The notes beneath the pieces are model-generated. The model made no database searches, was not told the origin of the DNA, and saw nothing but the letters and a program-made list of their open reading frames with translations. 64,000 nucleotides of DNA, taken from the NCBI GenBank assembly GCA_963708575.1, contig CAVPTB010000003.1, positions 1,116,001-1,180,000 on the forward strand, given 5' to 3'. Positions 17,334-27,491 of the stretch are shown one piece after another (within the stretch, counting starts at the first letter, position 1; every line of letters begins with the position of its first letter). The DNA is from DASVWZ01 sp963708575. Lineage in GTDB: Bacteria > Acidobacteriota > Terriglobia > Terriglobales > Acidobacteriaceae. The translations under genes and the position numbers were made by a program.

Positions 17334-18431
17334 ATGACAACGAATGCGATACTCAATTTTGCAGAAAGGTCTTCACTAGCCATGACTCCAGACAACGACA
17401 AATGGCAAGCGGTGCTGGCGCGAAACACTGACCAGGATGGCAAGTTCGTGTTTGCAGTCACCTCAACCGGCATTTATTGCCGACCTTCGTGTTCTGCTAA
17501 ACGTCCGAAGCGAGAGAACGTCACATTCTTTGGCAAGCCGGATGAGGCCGAAGCGGCGGGTTATCGCGCGTGCCTGCGTTGCAAACCTCGGGCGGCTACG
17601 GGTGACAGCAAGGACGCTCTGGTGCGAATGATTTGCCGTTACATCGAACAGCATCTTGAGGAGCCAGTCACTCTGCAGAAACTGGGCGAAGAGTTTCATC
17701 TCAGCCCATTTCATTTGCAACGCCAATTCAAAGCAGCGTTGGGGATTACTCCTCGGGGGTACGCGGATTCGTGCCGAATCCAACAGCTCAAGAGCAATCT
17801 CAGAGCCGGGCATTCGGTCACCCGTGCCATGTACGACGCCGGGTACAGTTCGAGCAGCCGGCTGTACGAGAAAACTGCGTCACAGCTTGGCATGACACCG
17901 GACAAGTATCGCCGGGGCGCAATCGCTGCTCCCATTCGTTACACATTTGCGGATTCTCCGTTGGGGCGGATGATGATTGCCGCGACAGATAAAGGTATTT
18001 GCTCGATCCAGTTTGGTGATAATGACGAAGAACTTGAGCAAGGACTTCGGCACGAGTTCCCCTTTGCTAACCGGCGCCGCGACGACAAGGTCATGGAAGA
18101 TCGGAAGCGCGATCTGTTGCGCCAGATGCAAGGCAAAGCAACCAATGCTTCGCTGCCTCTGGACATTCGGGCCACCGCATTTCAGCGCGCGGTATGGTCC
18201 TACCTGCAGAAGATCCCATTCGGGGCAACTCGCTCCTATACGGCGGTCGCCAAGGGCATCGGCCAGCCCACAGCAACCCGAGCGGTGGCCCGAGCCTGCG
18301 CGACCAACCCAGTAGCTATCGCCATTCCTTGCCACCGCGTGGTACGGAATACCGGAGAAATGGGAGGATATCGCTGGGGAGTCAATCGTAAGAAAGCTCT
18401 TCTTCAGATGGAGAGACTCAGCTGCCAATGA
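17334..18431 (+). CDS. ada: Bifunctional Ada: DNA alkylation repair protein and transcriptional regulator
   Basis: A 365-aa protein with three domains in order. First is an Ada zinc domain with the four cysteines C49, C53, C80 and C83 (methylphosphotriester acceptor GIYCRPSC). Second is an AraC-type helix-turn-helix (about residues 95-195). Third is an O6-methylguanine methyltransferase domain with the active-site motif IPCHRV near residue 330. It repairs alkylated DNA and, once methylated, induces the adaptive response. An internal ATG at 17382 is an alternative start. It is divergent from the flgF operon and convergent with the next gene. Confidence 0.93.
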   Translation: MTTNAILNFAERSSLAMTPDNDKWQAVLARNTDQDGKFVFAVTSTGIYCRPSCSAKRPKRENVTFFGKPDEAEAAGYRACLRCKPRAATGDSKDALVRMICRYIEQHLEEPVTLQKLGEEFHLSPFHLQRQFKAALGITPRGYADSCRIQQLKSNLRAGHSVTRAMYDAGYSSSSRLYEKTASQLGMTPDKYRRGAIAAPIRYTFADSPLGRMMIAATDKGICSIQFGDNDEELEQGLRHEFPFANRRRDDKVMEDRKRDLLRQMQGKATNASLPLDIRATAFQRAVWSYLQKIPFGATRSYTAVAKGIGQPTATRAVARACATNPVAIAIPCHRVVRNTGEMGGYRWGVNRKKALLQMERLSCQ

Positions 18432-18436
18432 CTAAT

Positions 18437-20975
18437 TCACTGCGGCAGGTTGGCGTAGACCAGGCGTGCTCGATTTAGCAGGTCGAGCACGTGGTTCTTT
18501 TCTGCTTCAGTATTCCAATCGCGATTTGACCTGGCATTTTCGATCAAACGATCGATCCAGGTGACGAAGTAGTTCGCTTCGTCTCTCGCCCTGGGTTCTG
18601 AGCCCTTCACTGATATATAGATTGGACTGGTCGTGGCGTAGGGATAGCCGTCCAGCACTGGGAATTCCGGGTTCTCGCTCCAAGCACGCAAGAGACACCA
18701 GCCGCTTTGAGAAATGTTAACGGTATCAGTGATTCGTGCAGAGGTATGATTACCAGGGATTTTCAACTCATTAACCACATGTCCGTTGCAAATGAGTTCC
18801 AGATGATCGACAGGAACGATTGAATCCAGCGCTGCCGTGAATTTGACGCTGTTATTAACCGCGAGTAGTTTCAGTTCGCCTCCGATCGGTTGATCCCCGA
18901 GACTAAAACTGAGCAATGGTCCATTGGTGGCAAACGTGTGTCCTGCTTTCAGTGACGTCAACCATGCTTGAATATCAGGTTCGGCTTTCGATACTTCAAC
19001 GTAGACACGATTCAGCCCGAGCGGACCACGAAGGGAAGCAAAGTTCGCCATGGCATCGGTGCCTGCCGCGGTGGGCAGACGAAAGCCGCAGTTGAGCAGC
19101 TTGTACCAAACTTCAGCCGTAGACTTGTGATCGCTGAAACCGAGGACCTCAATGTAATCGACCTTGCCGAGAGCGACATCTACCGGCAACTCGTCGGTAA
19201 TCGATGCATCCTTGAATGGATCGGGAAACGCATCAAAGGGATGCACATAACCCACGACACCCTTTTGCGCGTGCGCGAGATCGGCAATATCAGCATTTGT
19301 AGGGTAGAGACTCGCGGCAGGCGTGCCGACATATGCGGCGTACCCCGGGATTAGGAAATTGCGTTCCAGGTTCAACAATCCTAAGTGTCCCCAATAGCTG
19401 GTGTGAAATTCCTGGCTATGGAAGAGCGAATTGGTTGAGGTGGATGCAGGGTCACGGCCGGCGCGGAAGTAGGCAATGTCGGGGATACGTTGTTCTTTGT
19501 TGACGATCAGGTCTTCGACAGTATTCAGATTCTCAGCGGTGGCCTGAGCCACAAGATGTTGCGGCATGTTGCGATAGGTGCCGCCGTAGTTCATGTGAAC
19601 ATGCACATCTCCACTGAGCCAGTAAGAACCGTCGGGGTCATGCGATTGTTTGAGTGGTTGCAGGGTAAATTTCAAGTCGTTGGGTTGATCAGGCTTTATC
19701 GTGATCGATTGCGTCTGCGGCTTGTATTCGAAGCCCTTCATGACAGAGACCACGGCTCTGCCAGCAGGCACGATAATCTCCGCTATTCCGCCGCTCTCGA
19801 AATAGTGAGACTCGAATGGTTGCTGCGACGGTACCAAACTATCATCCGCTTGCATCCAGGCGTCATCGGGGGCATACGCGCGGCCGTCGGCAGCCTCTAC
19901 AAATATTCGCGCCGGCGTGGGCTGGCCCTCCGGCTCCATGACGGTAATTTCGAGCCGGCCCATCGGCTTCAAGTAATGTCGGTTTGTCGCAACAACGTTG
20001 AAATTGGGCTCCGCCGGGAATTTCCTGTGTCCACAGCGACGTGTTGCCACCGCGGTTCGAAATGAATGCAATCCTCTTCCCATCCGGTGACCAGCGCGGG
20101 TTGATGTTATCGAAGTCGCCGTAGGAGAGCGGGAAAGCATCGCCGCCATTAGAGGGCACGACCCATAACTGATGCCACTGTTGTCCCAGGTAAGAGGCGT
20201 AGACAACTCGTTTTCCATCTGGCGAGAAATCCGGTCGCGCCTTCCATGTGGTTTCCTCATAATGAATCTCACGAGCCTCAGCACCCGCCTCCGCCTTCAT
20301 TCGCCAGAAACCCCCGGTGCCGTAGATGTGGCCTCGATTCGACACAAAGATGATTTCCTGTCCATCTGGAGACCAAGCAGGGCTGATCTCGTGATCAAAG
20401 GCGCTGTAGTAATAGCGCGGCAAATCGCTGCGCGTTTCGCCAGTCAGGCGCTGAACGTTTGTCAGCTTTCCCTCTGCAAAATCGCCGATAAAAATATGAA
20501 AGTGACCGTGATAGGAGGTGGACACGAAGGCAATGTGTTTGCCATCGGGAGAAAACCGCGGCTCAACATTCACGGCTCCGCCTGATGTCAGGGCCTGGGA
20601 TTGTTTCGTATCGAGATTCAGGGCGAGCAGCTCGATCGCATTTTTCGCATAGGCCGCATACACTACCCAACGTCCGTCTGGGGAGACGTCGGGTTGATAG
20701 TCATAACCCGGGCCGTCGGTGATCTGATCAGCAGTTGCCGAATCCAGGGCTTGGCGCCAGAGAGACCCAGCCATCGAGTAGACCAGGAACCGAGAGTCAG
20801 GAGTCCAAGCCGCCGAGCTTGGACCCGTAGTCAGCTGTGGCAGATACATCTCGCGATAGTAGTAAGGATGTGGAAGATCAATCTGTTTGAGTACCGGCTC
20901 GCGTTGCTGTGCGAGCATGGAAACGACTGAAAAAATGAGTGCGGAAAGTGTGCAAAAGCGAGTGATGTGGAGCAA
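18437..20975 (-). pseudogene. TolB-like beta-propeller plus PHP/CehA-type protein, frameshifted
   Basis: Two overlapping minus-strand frames together encode one protein of about 845 residues. The upstream frame (from TTG 20975, GGAGGG before it) has a signal peptide and TolB/PD40 propeller repeats (SPDGRWVVYAA, SPDGKHIAFVS, SPDGKRIAFISNRGGNTSLWTQEIPGG). The downstream frame continues with AEPNFNVVATNRHYLKPMGRLEI and then a CehA/McbA-like PHP region (SGDVHVHMNYGG, GYVHPFDAFPDPF, TAAGTDAMANF). The frames are joined by removing one G within 20011-20018 (CCGCCGGG on the plus strand). The product was probably secreted; its substrate is unknown. It may be a sequencing error rather than a dead gene. 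Confidence 0.75.
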
Positions 20976-21108
20976 TGCCCCTCCAACCTTGTCGGTGGAC
21001 TGAATGTTAGTTATCGAAGCAACAGATTTGTACCATATCCAGCAAGGAAGTGAGGCGAGACTCAATCTAAAAGAGCGGCAGATTCGTACAAGGAATGCGG
21101 AGGGGAGG

Positions 21109-21792
21109 ATGAACTCAGCCAAGCGTTGCATTTTTGTGACAGGGTCTACCGGCTACTTGGGACGGCCTTTGATCGCTGAGCTGGTTCGCCGCGGTCATGC
21201 GGTACGTGCTTTGACCCGAGCCGGCTCTCAATCCAAACTGCCAGCTGGCTGCACCGCGATTATCGGCAATGCATTGGACGCTGAATCCTACCTGGATCAA
21301 ATTGCCCCAGCCGATACTTTCATCCAGCTAGTGGGAGTGCCTCATCCTAGCCCCGCCAAAGCAGCGCAATTCCGCACTATTGATTTCGCGTCGGCGAGCA
21401 CCGCCATCCGGGTTGCGGCGAATCAAGGGATCCGGCACTTTGTCTACCTGAGCGTGGCGCATCCAGCGCCAGTCATGAAGGCATATGTCGAGGTGCGATC
21501 GGAGTGCGAACAGCTTCTCCGGCAAAGCGGAATGAACGCCACGATACTGCGGCCGTGGTACATCTTAGGTCCTGGACACCGTTGGCCCTACTCCCTATTA
21601 CCGATGTACTGGCTGATGGAGCGGATTCCGTCCACTCGCGAAGCCGCGAGACGCATGGGTTTGGTTACCCTAGAACAGATGACACGTGCACTGGTGGGTG
21701 CAGTCGAGGATCCTGCTAGCGGTTTGCGAATCGTCGAAGTGCCCGAAATCCGTGCCTGGCGCACGATTCTGGCGTCCGCACAGTGTGATTGA
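21109..21792 (+). CDS. NAD(P)-binding atypical SDR / NmrA-like epimerase-family protein
   Basis: A 227-aa Rossmann-fold protein with the nucleotide-binding motif FVTGSTGYLG and the atypical-SDR segments HFVYLSVAHPAP and YVEVRSECEQLLRQSGMNATILRPWYILGPG. It resembles NAD(P)H-binding complex-I-chaperone-like or NmrA-like proteins rather than a classical epimerase, as the YxxxK pair is not clear. The ATG at 21109 follows GGAGGGGAGG and is preferred over an upstream ATG at 21004. Substrate unknown. It is a single gene, divergent from the propeller gene. Confidence 0.78.
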   Translation: MNSAKRCIFVTGSTGYLGRPLIAELVRRGHAVRALTRAGSQSKLPAGCTAIIGNALDAESYLDQIAPADTFIQLVGVPHPSPAKAAQFRTIDFASASTAIRVAANQGIRHFVYLSVAHPAPVMKAYVEVRSECEQLLRQSGMNATILRPWYILGPGHRWPYSLLPMYWLMERIPSTREAARRMGLVTLEQMTRALVGAVEDPASGLRIVEVPEIRAWRTILASAQCD

Positions 21793-21883
21793 GGGTAACG
21801 TGGCTCTCGCAAATTGAAGAAATTGATCGAATTACCAAAGCGCATGGACGTGGGACATCTACTCGCTGTTGAGGGTGGGTGAG

Positions 21884-22309
21884 ATGTTGAATCGTACTCG
21901 CGAGAGACCCACAAACATGGCAAGAGAAGAGTTCCTCGACGACATTCACATTCGGATACTCAGAGTCACCGAAGATTTGCGCATCATTCAACGCGAACTA
22001 AATTGTGCAGCTATGGAAGCGCCCGGTGATCCGGAACTGATGGAAGTTCTCAATCAGATCCCTGAATTGGAATCGCTGGACGTGTTGAAATCCGCGCTCG
22101 ATCAGATGCGTCATTTCTTGTGGTTTTATCTGCAGGTCATGACGGATGGATCAGAGGACGGTGACCAACTGCGTCAAAGCATTCGGCAGAATATTTCCGA
22201 GGATGTCGTATTGAGTCCGCGCGTCTCGGCGGCGCAGAAGTTCCGGCAGGCTTCGGAAGCGGCGCTTCTCAGATACCTTACCGATGGCAAGGCGCGAAAG
22301 CCGAACTAG
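21884..22309 (+). CDS. Hypothetical helical protein
   Basis: A 141-aa, acidic, mostly helical soluble protein (EEFLDDIHIRILRVTEDLRIIQRELNCAAMEAPGDPELMEVLNQIPELESLDVLKSALDQMRHFLWFYLQVM). No membrane segment or known motif is seen. The ATG at 21884 follows a purine-rich stretch; an in-frame TTG at 21869 or ATG at 21917 are alternatives. Codon use is like its neighbours. Its function is not recognised. Confidence 0.65.
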   Translation: MLNRTRERPTNMAREEFLDDIHIRILRVTEDLRIIQRELNCAAMEAPGDPELMEVLNQIPELESLDVLKSALDQMRHFLWFYLQVMTDGSEDGDQLRQSIRQNISEDVVLSPRVSAAQKFRQASEAALLRYLTDGKARKPN

Positions 22310-22328
22310 CACCTCCGTCCACAACCCT

Positions 22329-23930
22329 TCAGTTATCGCCTGTGTGCTTTTCGGCGGTTTCGTTCTTACCATCATGGTGGTGAAAGTCCAAGCCGAAAGA
22401 CGGTTGGCTTCGAGTGCCTGTAGCCTTGATGGGAACTTCAGTCAGATTGTTTTTTCGAAAGAACGGATCGAATGGCTTCAGCAAAAACGACTTAAATCCC
22501 GTCATAGTTTGGGAGAGCTTGGCCTGAAGACGTAGCTTTCCGTGAAAGTCAATCTCTTCGCTGCGAAGGCCGTAGTTCCCATTCATTTGAACGCTGGCGC
22601 CCTGTACGGCAAAAGTCAGATTTCGGAAAGATAGTCTTGAGGAGGCCAGGCCGAATTGACCCTTAAGATCCGAGATCCCGCTTCCTGCGTCTTCATCTTT
22701 CGGCTTGCCCAATCCTTTGCGGCTTAGTGTCTCAACCTTTTCGTTTACCTTAGGATCAGTGAATTCGGCCGTGTGCACTCCGAAAACCCCATTAAGGCGT
22801 AGGCGCTCGATCAAGTCGCCTTCGCCGGGCGGTAGATCAAATTTCGTATGGAGATTTACGTCCCCGGTCATCAGGGGTTCTTTGGATTTTACGGCCAGGT
22901 AGAGCATATCTTCCATGCGAGCGCCATCCGTAGCGACATCCAGGACGATGGATCTTCCTTTGTCTCCCGGCTTTTTCGCAATTTCCCCATTTGCCATAAC
23001 CACCGAATGGAGGAACTTTGCCCGCACCGGATGAAGAATGGTGTTTCCGTTGGTACCGTCAACAGTTGCGCTGAAGTTCGTATGCAGGGCCACGGGATGA
23101 CCGCTAATCTCAACCGTAAAATCGGGAGTCTCCGTCTCCCCCACAATTTCGATACTATCAAGCACGCCGCCAAATTGGCCGTCTGAAGAAAGTATGCCGG
23201 AAATTCCTTTGAAGACTCCCAGATCGGCCTTGGTAAAAGTGTAATTTGCTGAGAGAGGTGTTTGACCTGGATCGTCGGAATTCCATGGACCAAAATTTCC
23301 CTTGGTATCGATTTCTCCGGGGGGTGTGGGATTTGTGAGCTCCGCGCTAAAACTGGCAGCCCGGTGTAATCCCAAGTAGTGCATCAAAATGTGGTGAAGT
23401 TCGAAAATGTGATGCGGCTTATCTTGATCCTTGGGAATCATATCGAGGACGGCATCGTCGGATACCATCTCATAGACCAAAACAGGCACGTCTTTCACCC
23501 TCGACCAGTCAACCCTCCCCCTCCTCTGCCCCTTGGGAGGAATCGTTATCACCAAGCCCTTCAGCGCCACCAAGTCGATCCGAACAGGTTTCCTCAGCAG
23601 ACTCAGGGGCTCCGCCTCGGCGGAGAACTCGGCCACCTGAATTAACGGAGGGGTGTCGGTACGCCCGTCCTGACGCAGGGAAAGCCCCTTACCTGAAACT
23701 CTGACGGGAAGTAAGCCTGTGATGTCGAGACGGTCGATTTGCACGTTAGCGTGGAATTTTTCCCGAAGTACTTCCAAGGCGAACTTCTTCAGGTAAGGAC
23801 GGCTTAGTTGAAGTCCTATCGCCGCTAGTCCAAGCAGCAACAGGAATGCACAGGCGATCCAAATGGCAAGACTTCTCCGGGTTCGGCCACTTTCCTGCTT
23901 CCTCCCGGAAGCTTTTACCAGCTCGAACAT
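22329..23930 (-). CDS. AsmA-like envelope protein
   Basis: A 533-aa protein with one N-terminal membrane anchor (about residues 20-42: SLAIWIACAFLLLLGLAAIGLQL). A long beta-rich region follows, resembling AsmA/DUF748-type bridge proteins (VQIDRLDITGLLPVRVSGKGLSL; IDLVALKGLVITIPP; LKGQFGLASSRLSFRNLTFAVQGASVQMNGNYGLRSEEIDFHGKLRLQAKLSQTMTGFKSFLLKPFDPFF). The C-terminal block is the most AsmA-like. Such proteins are linked to lipid transport or outer-membrane homeostasis. The ATG at 23930 is preferred; a TTG lies 9 bases upstream. It ends close to the convergent hypothetical gene. Confidence 0.75.
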   Translation of the reverse strand: MFELVKASGRKQESGRTRRSLAIWIACAFLLLLGLAAIGLQLSRPYLKKFALEVLREKFHANVQIDRLDITGLLPVRVSGKGLSLRQDGRTDTPPLIQVAEFSAEAEPLSLLRKPVRIDLVALKGLVITIPPKGQRRGRVDWSRVKDVPVLVYEMVSDDAVLDMIPKDQDKPHHIFELHHILMHYLGLHRAASFSAELTNPTPPGEIDTKGNFGPWNSDDPGQTPLSANYTFTKADLGVFKGISGILSSDGQFGGVLDSIEIVGETETPDFTVEISGHPVALHTNFSATVDGTNGNTILHPVRAKFLHSVVMANGEIAKKPGDKGRSIVLDVATDGARMEDMLYLAVKSKEPLMTGDVNLHTKFDLPPGEGDLIERLRLNGVFGVHTAEFTDPKVNEKVETLSRKGLGKPKDEDAGSGISDLKGQFGLASSRLSFRNLTFAVQGASVQMNGNYGLRSEEIDFHGKLRLQAKLSQTMTGFKSFLLKPFDPFFRKNNLTEVPIKATGTRSQPSFGLDFHHHDGKNETAEKHTGDN

Positions 23931-23939
23931 AGGCCCCAA

Positions 23940-24284
23940 TTATCAGCTAAAGTCAATTCGACACGACGTGCGATCAACCCGAGCAACGGAATCCAATAAA
24001 AGATGTTCAAGCAAAGCTGCGGGTTTCCTAGCGGCGTGATGATGAGCTAGCCAGACGCAAAATCTTACCTTCATATAGGGTCCGTTGCGCCCTTTCGTAC
24101 AGAGCCGCCGTAGTTCCTACACCTGACAAAACTTGACAGAAAACTCTGCATCTATGTGTAAGTAACTGAATCCAATACGATATTGTTCTTGTGGGTTGCG
24201 ACCGGAGTCGCGGGGCTCGGTCGTCGAACAGCTCCTCAACTCTAGCCTTGAGAGTCTGTTGCAAGTGCAAATCCCGAGGAAGCT
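23940..24284. other. Intergenic region, no gene supported
   Basis: A gap of about 345 bases between the divergent AsmA-like and RND genes. It contains a TTGACA at 24133-24138 without a convincing -10 at 16-18 bases. An 80-codon minus-strand frame (24028-24270) has no ribosome site and a non-protein-like composition. It presumably holds the promoters of both flanking units. Confidence 0.6.
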
Positions 24285-27200
24285 ATGTGGATTGTTCGGC
24301 TCGCGCTTAGGCGGCCCTATACCTTCGTTGTGCTCGCTATTCTGCTCCTGATATTGGGGCCGATTGTAATTCTGCGAACTCCTACCGATATCTTTCCCAA
24401 CATTGATATCCCGGTTGTCAGCATTATTTGGAATTATTCGGGATTCGACCCGGAACAGATGTCGGATCGAATTGTAACGCTGACGGAGAGAACCCTTACC
24501 ACGACCGTCGACAATATCGAGCACATCGAGTCGCAATCGCTCCCTGGTATCGCGGTGGTCAAGGTTTTCTTTCAACCCAATGCGCGCATTGACCGGGCCA
24601 TCGCCCAAGTAACGGCTATTTCTCAGACTCAGCTTCGACAGTTGCCGGCTGGCACCACGCCGCCTCTGGTCATCAGTTACAGTGCGTCCAGCGTGCCGAT
24701 TCTTCAACTGGCACTGTCCGGACAAAATCTATCGGAGCAAGAGCTTAACGACTTTGGTGTGAACTTCATTCGTACTCGCCTGGTGACAGTGCCGGGTGCG
24801 GCAATTCCTTATCCCTATGGCGGAAAGCAACGCCAGGTGCAGATCGATTTGAACACCCAGGAATTGCAATCAAAAGGTTTGTCACCGCTTGACGTTGTTA
24901 ATGCGGTCAGCCTGCAGAATCTTATTCTGCCCTCTGGAACTTCGAAGATTGGAGCATTCGAATACAACGTCGATATCAATGGCAGCCCGAAAACCGTCGA
25001 AGAACTGAATCAAATACCGGTCAAAACGGTCGGCAATACGACAATTTATATCCGTGACGTCGGCTATGTCCGGGACGGATTTCCGCCGCAGACCAACATC
25101 GTCCGAGTGGATGGGCGGCGAGCTTCGCTGCTGACGATTCTTAAAGCCGGAGATGCCTCGACGCTGGACGTCATCTCTGGAATCAAGAAGATGCTACCGC
25201 AGGTGGCGGCCACACTGCCTCCTGAGCTCAAGATCACCCCGTTGGCAGACCAGTCGATTTTTGTTCGGGCTTCGATCAGCGGCGTGCTGAGGGAGGCGAC
25301 GATTGCGGCCTGCCTGACTGGCCTGATGATCCTGATATTCCTCGGAAACTGGCGCAGTACCCTCATCATCGCGGTGTCAATCCCCCTATCGATTTTGACT
25401 TCGATCATCGTGATGAGCGCTTTGGGCGAAACCATCAACATCATGACTTTGGGGGGACTGGCTCTCGCGGTCGGGATTCTGGTGGACGATGCGACGGTCG
25501 AGATCGAGAACATCAACCGCAATCTGGCGCAAGGCAAGGAAGTGGAGCACGCGATTCTGGACGGCGCTCAGCAGATTGCGATTCCGGCTTTTGTTTCGAC
25601 GCTCTCGATTTGCATCGTGTTTGTTCCGATGTTCTTTCTGACGGGGGTCGCGCGCTACCTATTCGTTCCTCTTGCGGAAGCGGTTGTGTTCGCGATGTTG
25701 GCTTCCTATTTGCTTTCGCGAACCCTCGTTCCCACCATGGCCAAGTATCTATTGCGAGGACACGAGGCAGAAGGTGCGAACAGGGAAAGTAGCAATCCGT
25801 TTACTCGCTTGCAAATCCGCTTCGAGGAACTGTTTGAGAAGTTCCGCGAGAGTTATCACGGCGGGCTAAAGATTTGCTTGATGCACCGGGGATTGTTTCT
25901 CGTCAGTTTCTTTGTTGTCTGTTTGATTTCCCTGGCAGTTTTGATTCCGTTCCTCGGTCAGGATTTCTTCCCTGCGGTGGACAGCGGCCAGTTTCGGTTG
26001 CACTTGAGAGCGCGGACTGGAACTCGAATTGAGGAGACTGCGCGTCTTTGCGATCTAGTGGAAACGTCGATCCATCAACAGATTCCGCAGAAAGAAATCG
26101 CCAGCATTATCGACAACATTGGGATCCCGTATAGCGGAATCAATTTGTCTTACAGTACGTCAGCACCGGTGGGTCCGGCCGATGCCGACATTCTGGTCAG
26201 CTTAGCGCCCAATCATCAATCCACTGATAAGTACATTCACGACCTGCGGCTAAAGCTTAATCAGGAGTATCCGGGGGTGACCTTCTCGTTTCTTCCGGCG
26301 GACATCGTAACCCAGATCCTGAATTTCGGGCTGCCATCTCCCATTGATATCCAGATCGTGGGTGCAAACTTGAGCGGTGACCGGAACTTCGCCGATCAGT
26401 TGCTGGAGAAAATCAAACACGTTCCGGGTACGGTCGACTTACACATTCAGCAGCCATTCGATCAGCCATATCTACACGTGGACGTGGACCGCACCAAAGC
26501 TGAGCAGGTTGGATACACACAGAGAGACGTCGCGCAAAATCTTTTGATTTCCCTGAGTGGCAGCTTTCAAACGACGCCGGAGTTCTGGCTGAACCCAAAA
26601 AATGGCGTCAGCTACAACATTGCGACTCAGACTCCGCAGTATCGGATCCAAACCCTGCAGGACCTGGACAATATTCCGATAGCAGGGGCTACGCTGGGGC
26701 GACAGGAAATTCTCGCAAACCTGGCTTCCATCAATCGCGGTGTAGGAATGGGGACGGTCAGTCACTACGACATCACTCCGGTGATCGATATATATGGTGC
26801 CGTTCAGGGTCGAGACTTGGGCGGGGTGGATCGCGACATTAGCAAGATCGCCGACGAAGCCCGCAAACAGTTGCCGCGTGGTTCACAACTCATCATTCGG
26901 GGGCAGATCCAGACCATGCACTCTTCGTATTTTGGACTGCTGGCTGGATTGGCATTTGCGATCGTACTTGTGTATATGTTGATCGTCGTCAACTTCCAGT
27001 CTTGGCTCGATCCCTTCATCATTATTTCTGCACTGCCGGCGGCGCTGGCCGGCATTGCGTGGTTCCTATTCATCACTCATACGACCGTGAGCGTTCCCGC
27101 CCTCACAGGATCGATCATGTGTATGGGAGTAGCGACCGCGAATAGCATTCTTGTGGTGAGCTTTGCCAAGGAACAGTTGCTGGAAGGCAAGGATGCGATA

Positions 27201-27446
27201 GGTGCCGCACTGGAAGCGGGCTTTACCCGGTTCCGTCCGGTGTTGATGACCGCCTTGGCTATGATGATTGGCATGGTGCCGATGGCGTTAGGAATGGGCG
27301 AAGGCGGAGAACAGAACGCTCCCCTGGGTCGCGCAGTGATCGGCGGATTACTCTTCGCAACTGTCGCAACGCTATTTTTTGTTCCTACATTTTTCAGCAT
27401 GTTGCACGAACGACGCAAGGCGAGGAAAGACACCGCAAAGCACTAA
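24285..27446 (+). CDS. RND efflux pump inner-membrane transporter (AcrB/MdtBC-like)
   Basis: A 1053-aa permease of the hydrophobe/amphiphile RND family: twelve predicted membrane segments and two large periplasmic loops. TM4 carries the proton-relay pair in GGLALAVGILVDDATVEIENINR. Other family segments are RTPTDIFPNIDIPVVSIIWNYSG, FLGQDFFPAVDSGQFRLHLRARTG and the C-terminal FRPVLMTALAMMIGMVPMALGMGEGGEQNAPLGRAVIGG. It exports drugs or toxic organics using the proton gradient; the substrate is not predictable. GAGGAAG precedes the ATG. It is the first gene of a three-gene operon with adaptor and outer-membrane factor. Confidence 0.95.
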   Translation: MWIVRLALRRPYTFVVLAILLLILGPIVILRTPTDIFPNIDIPVVSIIWNYSGFDPEQMSDRIVTLTERTLTTTVDNIEHIESQSLPGIAVVKVFFQPNARIDRAIAQVTAISQTQLRQLPAGTTPPLVISYSASSVPILQLALSGQNLSEQELNDFGVNFIRTRLVTVPGAAIPYPYGGKQRQVQIDLNTQELQSKGLSPLDVVNAVSLQNLILPSGTSKIGAFEYNVDINGSPKTVEELNQIPVKTVGNTTIYIRDVGYVRDGFPPQTNIVRVDGRRASLLTILKAGDASTLDVISGIKKMLPQVAATLPPELKITPLADQSIFVRASISGVLREATIAACLTGLMILIFLGNWRSTLIIAVSIPLSILTSIIVMSALGETINIMTLGGLALAVGILVDDATVEIENINRNLAQGKEVEHAILDGAQQIAIPAFVSTLSICIVFVPMFFLTGVARYLFVPLAEAVVFAMLASYLLSRTLVPTMAKYLLRGHEAEGANRESSNPFTRLQIRFEELFEKFRESYHGGLKICLMHRGLFLVSFFVVCLISLAVLIPFLGQDFFPAVDSGQFRLHLRARTGTRIEETARLCDLVETSIHQQIPQKEIASIIDNIGIPYSGINLSYSTSAPVGPADADILVSLAPNHQSTDKYIHDLRLKLNQEYPGVTFSFLPADIVTQILNFGLPSPIDIQIVGANLSGDRNFADQLLEKIKHVPGTVDLHIQQPFDQPYLHVDVDRTKAEQVGYTQRDVAQNLLISLSGSFQTTPEFWLNPKNGVSYNIATQTPQYRIQTLQDLDNIPIAGATLGRQEILANLASINRGVGMGTVSHYDITPVIDIYGAVQGRDLGGVDRDISKIADEARKQLPRGSQLIIRGQIQTMHSSYFGLLAGLAFAIVLVYMLIVVNFQSWLDPFIIISALPAALAGIAWFLFITHTTVSVPALTGSIMCMGVATANSILVVSFAKEQLLEGKDAIGAALEAGFTRFRPVLMTALAMMIGMVPMALGMGEGGEQNAPLGRAVIGGLLFATVATLFFVPTFFSMLHERRKARKDTAKH

Positions 27447-27491
27447 TTACTTTTATGACGCGTAATAGTCGGGGTGGAATTTGGAGTCTTT

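Noticed and set aside
24133..24138. TTGACA as a -35 element for the RND operon
   Set aside because: No acceptable -10 hexamer lies 16-18 bases downstream.
24028..24270. 80-codon minus-strand frame in the gap before the RND operon
   Set aside because: No ribosome site, no recognisable motif, and it covers the expected promoter region.
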